5,613 bases of DNA, taken from positions 1-5,613 of the forward strand of contig JAJAZJ010000071.1 of NCBI GenBank assembly GCA_026785795.1, read 5' to 3'. Every line of letters starts with the position of its first letter. The first letter of the stretch is position 1. Below, piece by piece: positions 4,208-5,613 of the stretch. The translations under genes and the position numbers were made by a program. The notes below the pieces were generated by a model, which saw only the letters and a list, made by a program, of their open reading frames with translations, was not told the DNA's origin and did no database searches. Origin of the DNA: Pseudoxanthomonas sp. (GTDB lineage: Bacteria > Pseudomonadota > Gammaproteobacteria > Xanthomonadales > Xanthomonadaceae).

Positions 4208-5613
4208 CCGTGCCCGCCCACCGCCGGCGTTTCTACTTCCAACTTTTCCAGCTCCTGGGCCACGGCTTCAGGCGAGCGCGTATACGGGGCCAGCAGCGCA
4301 TAGAACGCAGGCACCACGAACAGCGACAGCACGGTGGAGAACGCCACGCCGAAGACCACCACCACGCCGATGGTGGCACGGCTGGCCGAACCCGGGCCAC
4401 CGGACAGGACCAGCGGCAGCGCGCCCACGATGGTGGCCACCGAGGTCATCAGGATCGGGCGCAGGCGCACGCTGGACGATTCAATGATGGCCTGGATCAC
4501 GTTGCGGCCATCGTCACGCAGCTGGTTGGCGAATTCGACGATCAGGATGCCGTTCTTGGCCGCCAGGCCGATCAACATGACGATGCCGATCTGGCTGAAC
4601 AGGTTCAGCGTGCCTCCCGTGATCCAGAGCCCCAGCAGCGCGCCCAGCACCGCCAGCGGCACGGTGAGCATGATCACGAAGGGATGGATGAAGCTCTCGA
4701 ACTGTGCAGCCAGCACCAGGTAGACAATCAGCAGCGCAAGCGCAAAGGTCAGCAGGATTGCGCTGCCGGCTTCCAGGTACTCGCGTGACTCGCCTTTCCA
4801 GTCGACCTGCGCCTGGTCGGGCAGCTCCTCCTCCACCGTCTGCAGGGTCCAGTCCAGCGCCTCGCCCATGGTGTAGCCGTCGGCCAGGCCGCCGCTGATG
4901 GTGATGGCGCGCAGGCGGTTGAAGCGGTTGAAGGTGGCCGGCTCGGCGATCTCGCTCATGCTCACCAGGTTGCCGAGCGGGATCAACGCGTTGTCGCGTC
5001 CGCGCACATAGGTATTGACCAGATCGGTGGGCGACATGCGGTTCTCGCGGTCGGCCTGCAGGACCACGTCATACTCTTCGCCGTCGTCCACGAACGTGGT
5101 CACCTGGCGCGAGCCCATCATGGTTTCCAGGGTGCGCCCGATCTCGGTGACGGAGACGCCCAGGTCCGCGGCGCGCGCGCGGTCGATGTTCACCCGCATC
5201 TGCGGGCGGGTTTCCTTGTAGTCCGAATCCATGTCGACCAGTCCGGGGTTTTCCCCCATGCGCACCAGCATGCGATCGCGCCACTGGGACAGGTCTTCAT
5301 AGTTGGGCCCGCCCAGCACCAGCTGGTAGCGCTGGCCGCGGCTGCTGACCAGGCCAGCGGGCACCTGGGCGCGAGCCTGGATGCCGGGCAGCGCGGCCAG
5401 TTCGCGGCGCAGGGTAGCCACGATTTCCTCGGTGCTCTCGCTGCGCTTGTTCCCGTCCTGCAGGAACACGATCACGTGGCCGGTATGCATGTCCTGGCTG
5501 CCGCCCCAGCCGCGTGGGACCCGGGAATTGGCGCGTTCTATTGGTTTGTCCTCACCAATATGGCGGGCCAGCACGCCCTCCACCTGGCGCATCTGGTCCA
5601 CGGTGTAGTCAAA
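4204..5613 (-). CDS. RND multidrug-efflux permease (AcrB/HAE1-type), C-terminal part, 5' end outside window
   Basis: Inner-membrane, proton-driven efflux transporter, normally about 1,030-1,050 residues and working as a trimer with a periplasmic adaptor and an outer-membrane channel. The 469 residues here are its C-terminal half. The frame is open through the right edge (FDYTMDQM...), so the ATG at 5599-5601 is internal. Residues to about 275 are the second periplasmic porter/docking domain (GSRQVTTFVDDGEEYDVVLQ, IPLGNLVSM). TM8-TM12 follow: LLTFALALLIVYLVLAAQFE, FVIMLTVPLAVLGALLGLW, IGIVMLIGLAAKNGILIVEF, RLRPILMTSVATIVGALPL and ATIGVVVVFGVAFSTVLSLF. The Lys in GLAAKN and the Arg before PILMTS match AcrB K940 and R971 of the proton relay; the TM4 Asp pair would be outside the window. 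The soluble tail is acidic and short. The stop overlaps the acetyltransferase start. Substrates cannot be told from sequence. Confidence 0.96.
   Translation of the reverse strand, partial: FDYTVDQMRQVEGVLARHIGEDKPIERANSRVPRGWGGSQDMHTGHVIVFLQDGNKRSESTEEIVATLRRELAALPGIQARAQVPAGLVSSRGQRYQLVLGGPNYEDLSQWRDRMLVRMGENPGLVDMDSDYKETRPQMRVNIDRARAADLGVSVTEIGRTLETMMGSRQVTTFVDDGEEYDVVLQADRENRMSPTDLVNTYVRGRDNALIPLGNLVSMSEIAEPATFNRFNRLRAITISGGLADGYTMGEALDWTLQTVEEELPDQAQVDWKGESREYLEAGSAILLTFALALLIVYLVLAAQFESFIHPFVIMLTVPLAVLGALLGLWITGGTLNLFSQIGIVMLIGLAAKNGILIVEFANQLRDDGRNVIQAIIESSSVRLRPILMTSVATIVGALPLVLSGGPGSASRATIGVVVVFGVAFSTVLSLFVVPAFYALLAPYTRSPEAVAQELEKLEVETPAVGGHG

Noticed and set aside
4024..4788. 254-codon plus-strand open frame opposite the acetyltransferase and efflux-pump genes.
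   Set aside because: Its product is a His/Gln/Arg/Asp-rich low-complexity sequence, typical of the opposite strand of hydrophobic membrane-protein codons. The minus-strand frames encode recognisable proteins.

Overview
The window is GC-rich, densely packed bacterial chromosome. Its gene content and protein style (FAHD1-like hydrolase, MscL, a YfiF-like SpoU methyltransferase, an AcrB-type RND pump, weak ribosome-binding sites, frequent GTG/TTG starts) suggest a gammaproteobacterium of the Xanthomonas/Stenotrophomonas group. That placement is inferred from composition and remembered family resemblance, not from a search. I see no tRNA, rRNA, CRISPR array, insertion sequence or phage gene.

Left part (1-2384). 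A small single-domain Rieske [2Fe-2S] protein on the minus strand (16-336, TTG start) diverges from three unrelated rightward genes and a fourth small one. These are a one-helix membrane protein of unknown function (433-717), a fumarylacetoacetate-hydrolase-family enzyme with all the FAHD1-type active-site residues (800-1510), the mechanosensitive channel mscL (1671-2078) closed by a strong intrinsic terminator (2105-2141), and a 76-residue probable exported protein that starts just after the terminator T-run (2154-2384). These look like separate housekeeping transcription units, not one pathway.

Right part (2388-5613). Everything is on the minus strand. In transcription order it holds the C-terminal half of an RND multidrug-efflux permease (runs off the right edge), a GNAT acetyltransferase overlapping it by 4 nt (GTGA), a 124-bp spacer, an alanine/glycine:cation symporter (AGCS) gene reduced to its two ends, and a SpoU/TrmH-family RNA methyltransferase whose likely GTG start lies 1 nt after the symporter stop codon. 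The methyltransferase meets the exported-protein gene tail to tail with only 3 bp between stop codons.

The most notable point is the symporter remnant (3220-3555). The conserved first helix of the family runs directly into the conserved last helix and C-terminal tail, with about 350-400 residues missing. Between the two halves, a different reading frame gives a better family-like peptide, so an out-of-frame deletion followed by a compensating one-base shift is likely. The start codon, ribosome-binding site and stop codon next to the methyltransferase all survive. I found no convincing new multi-gene system.
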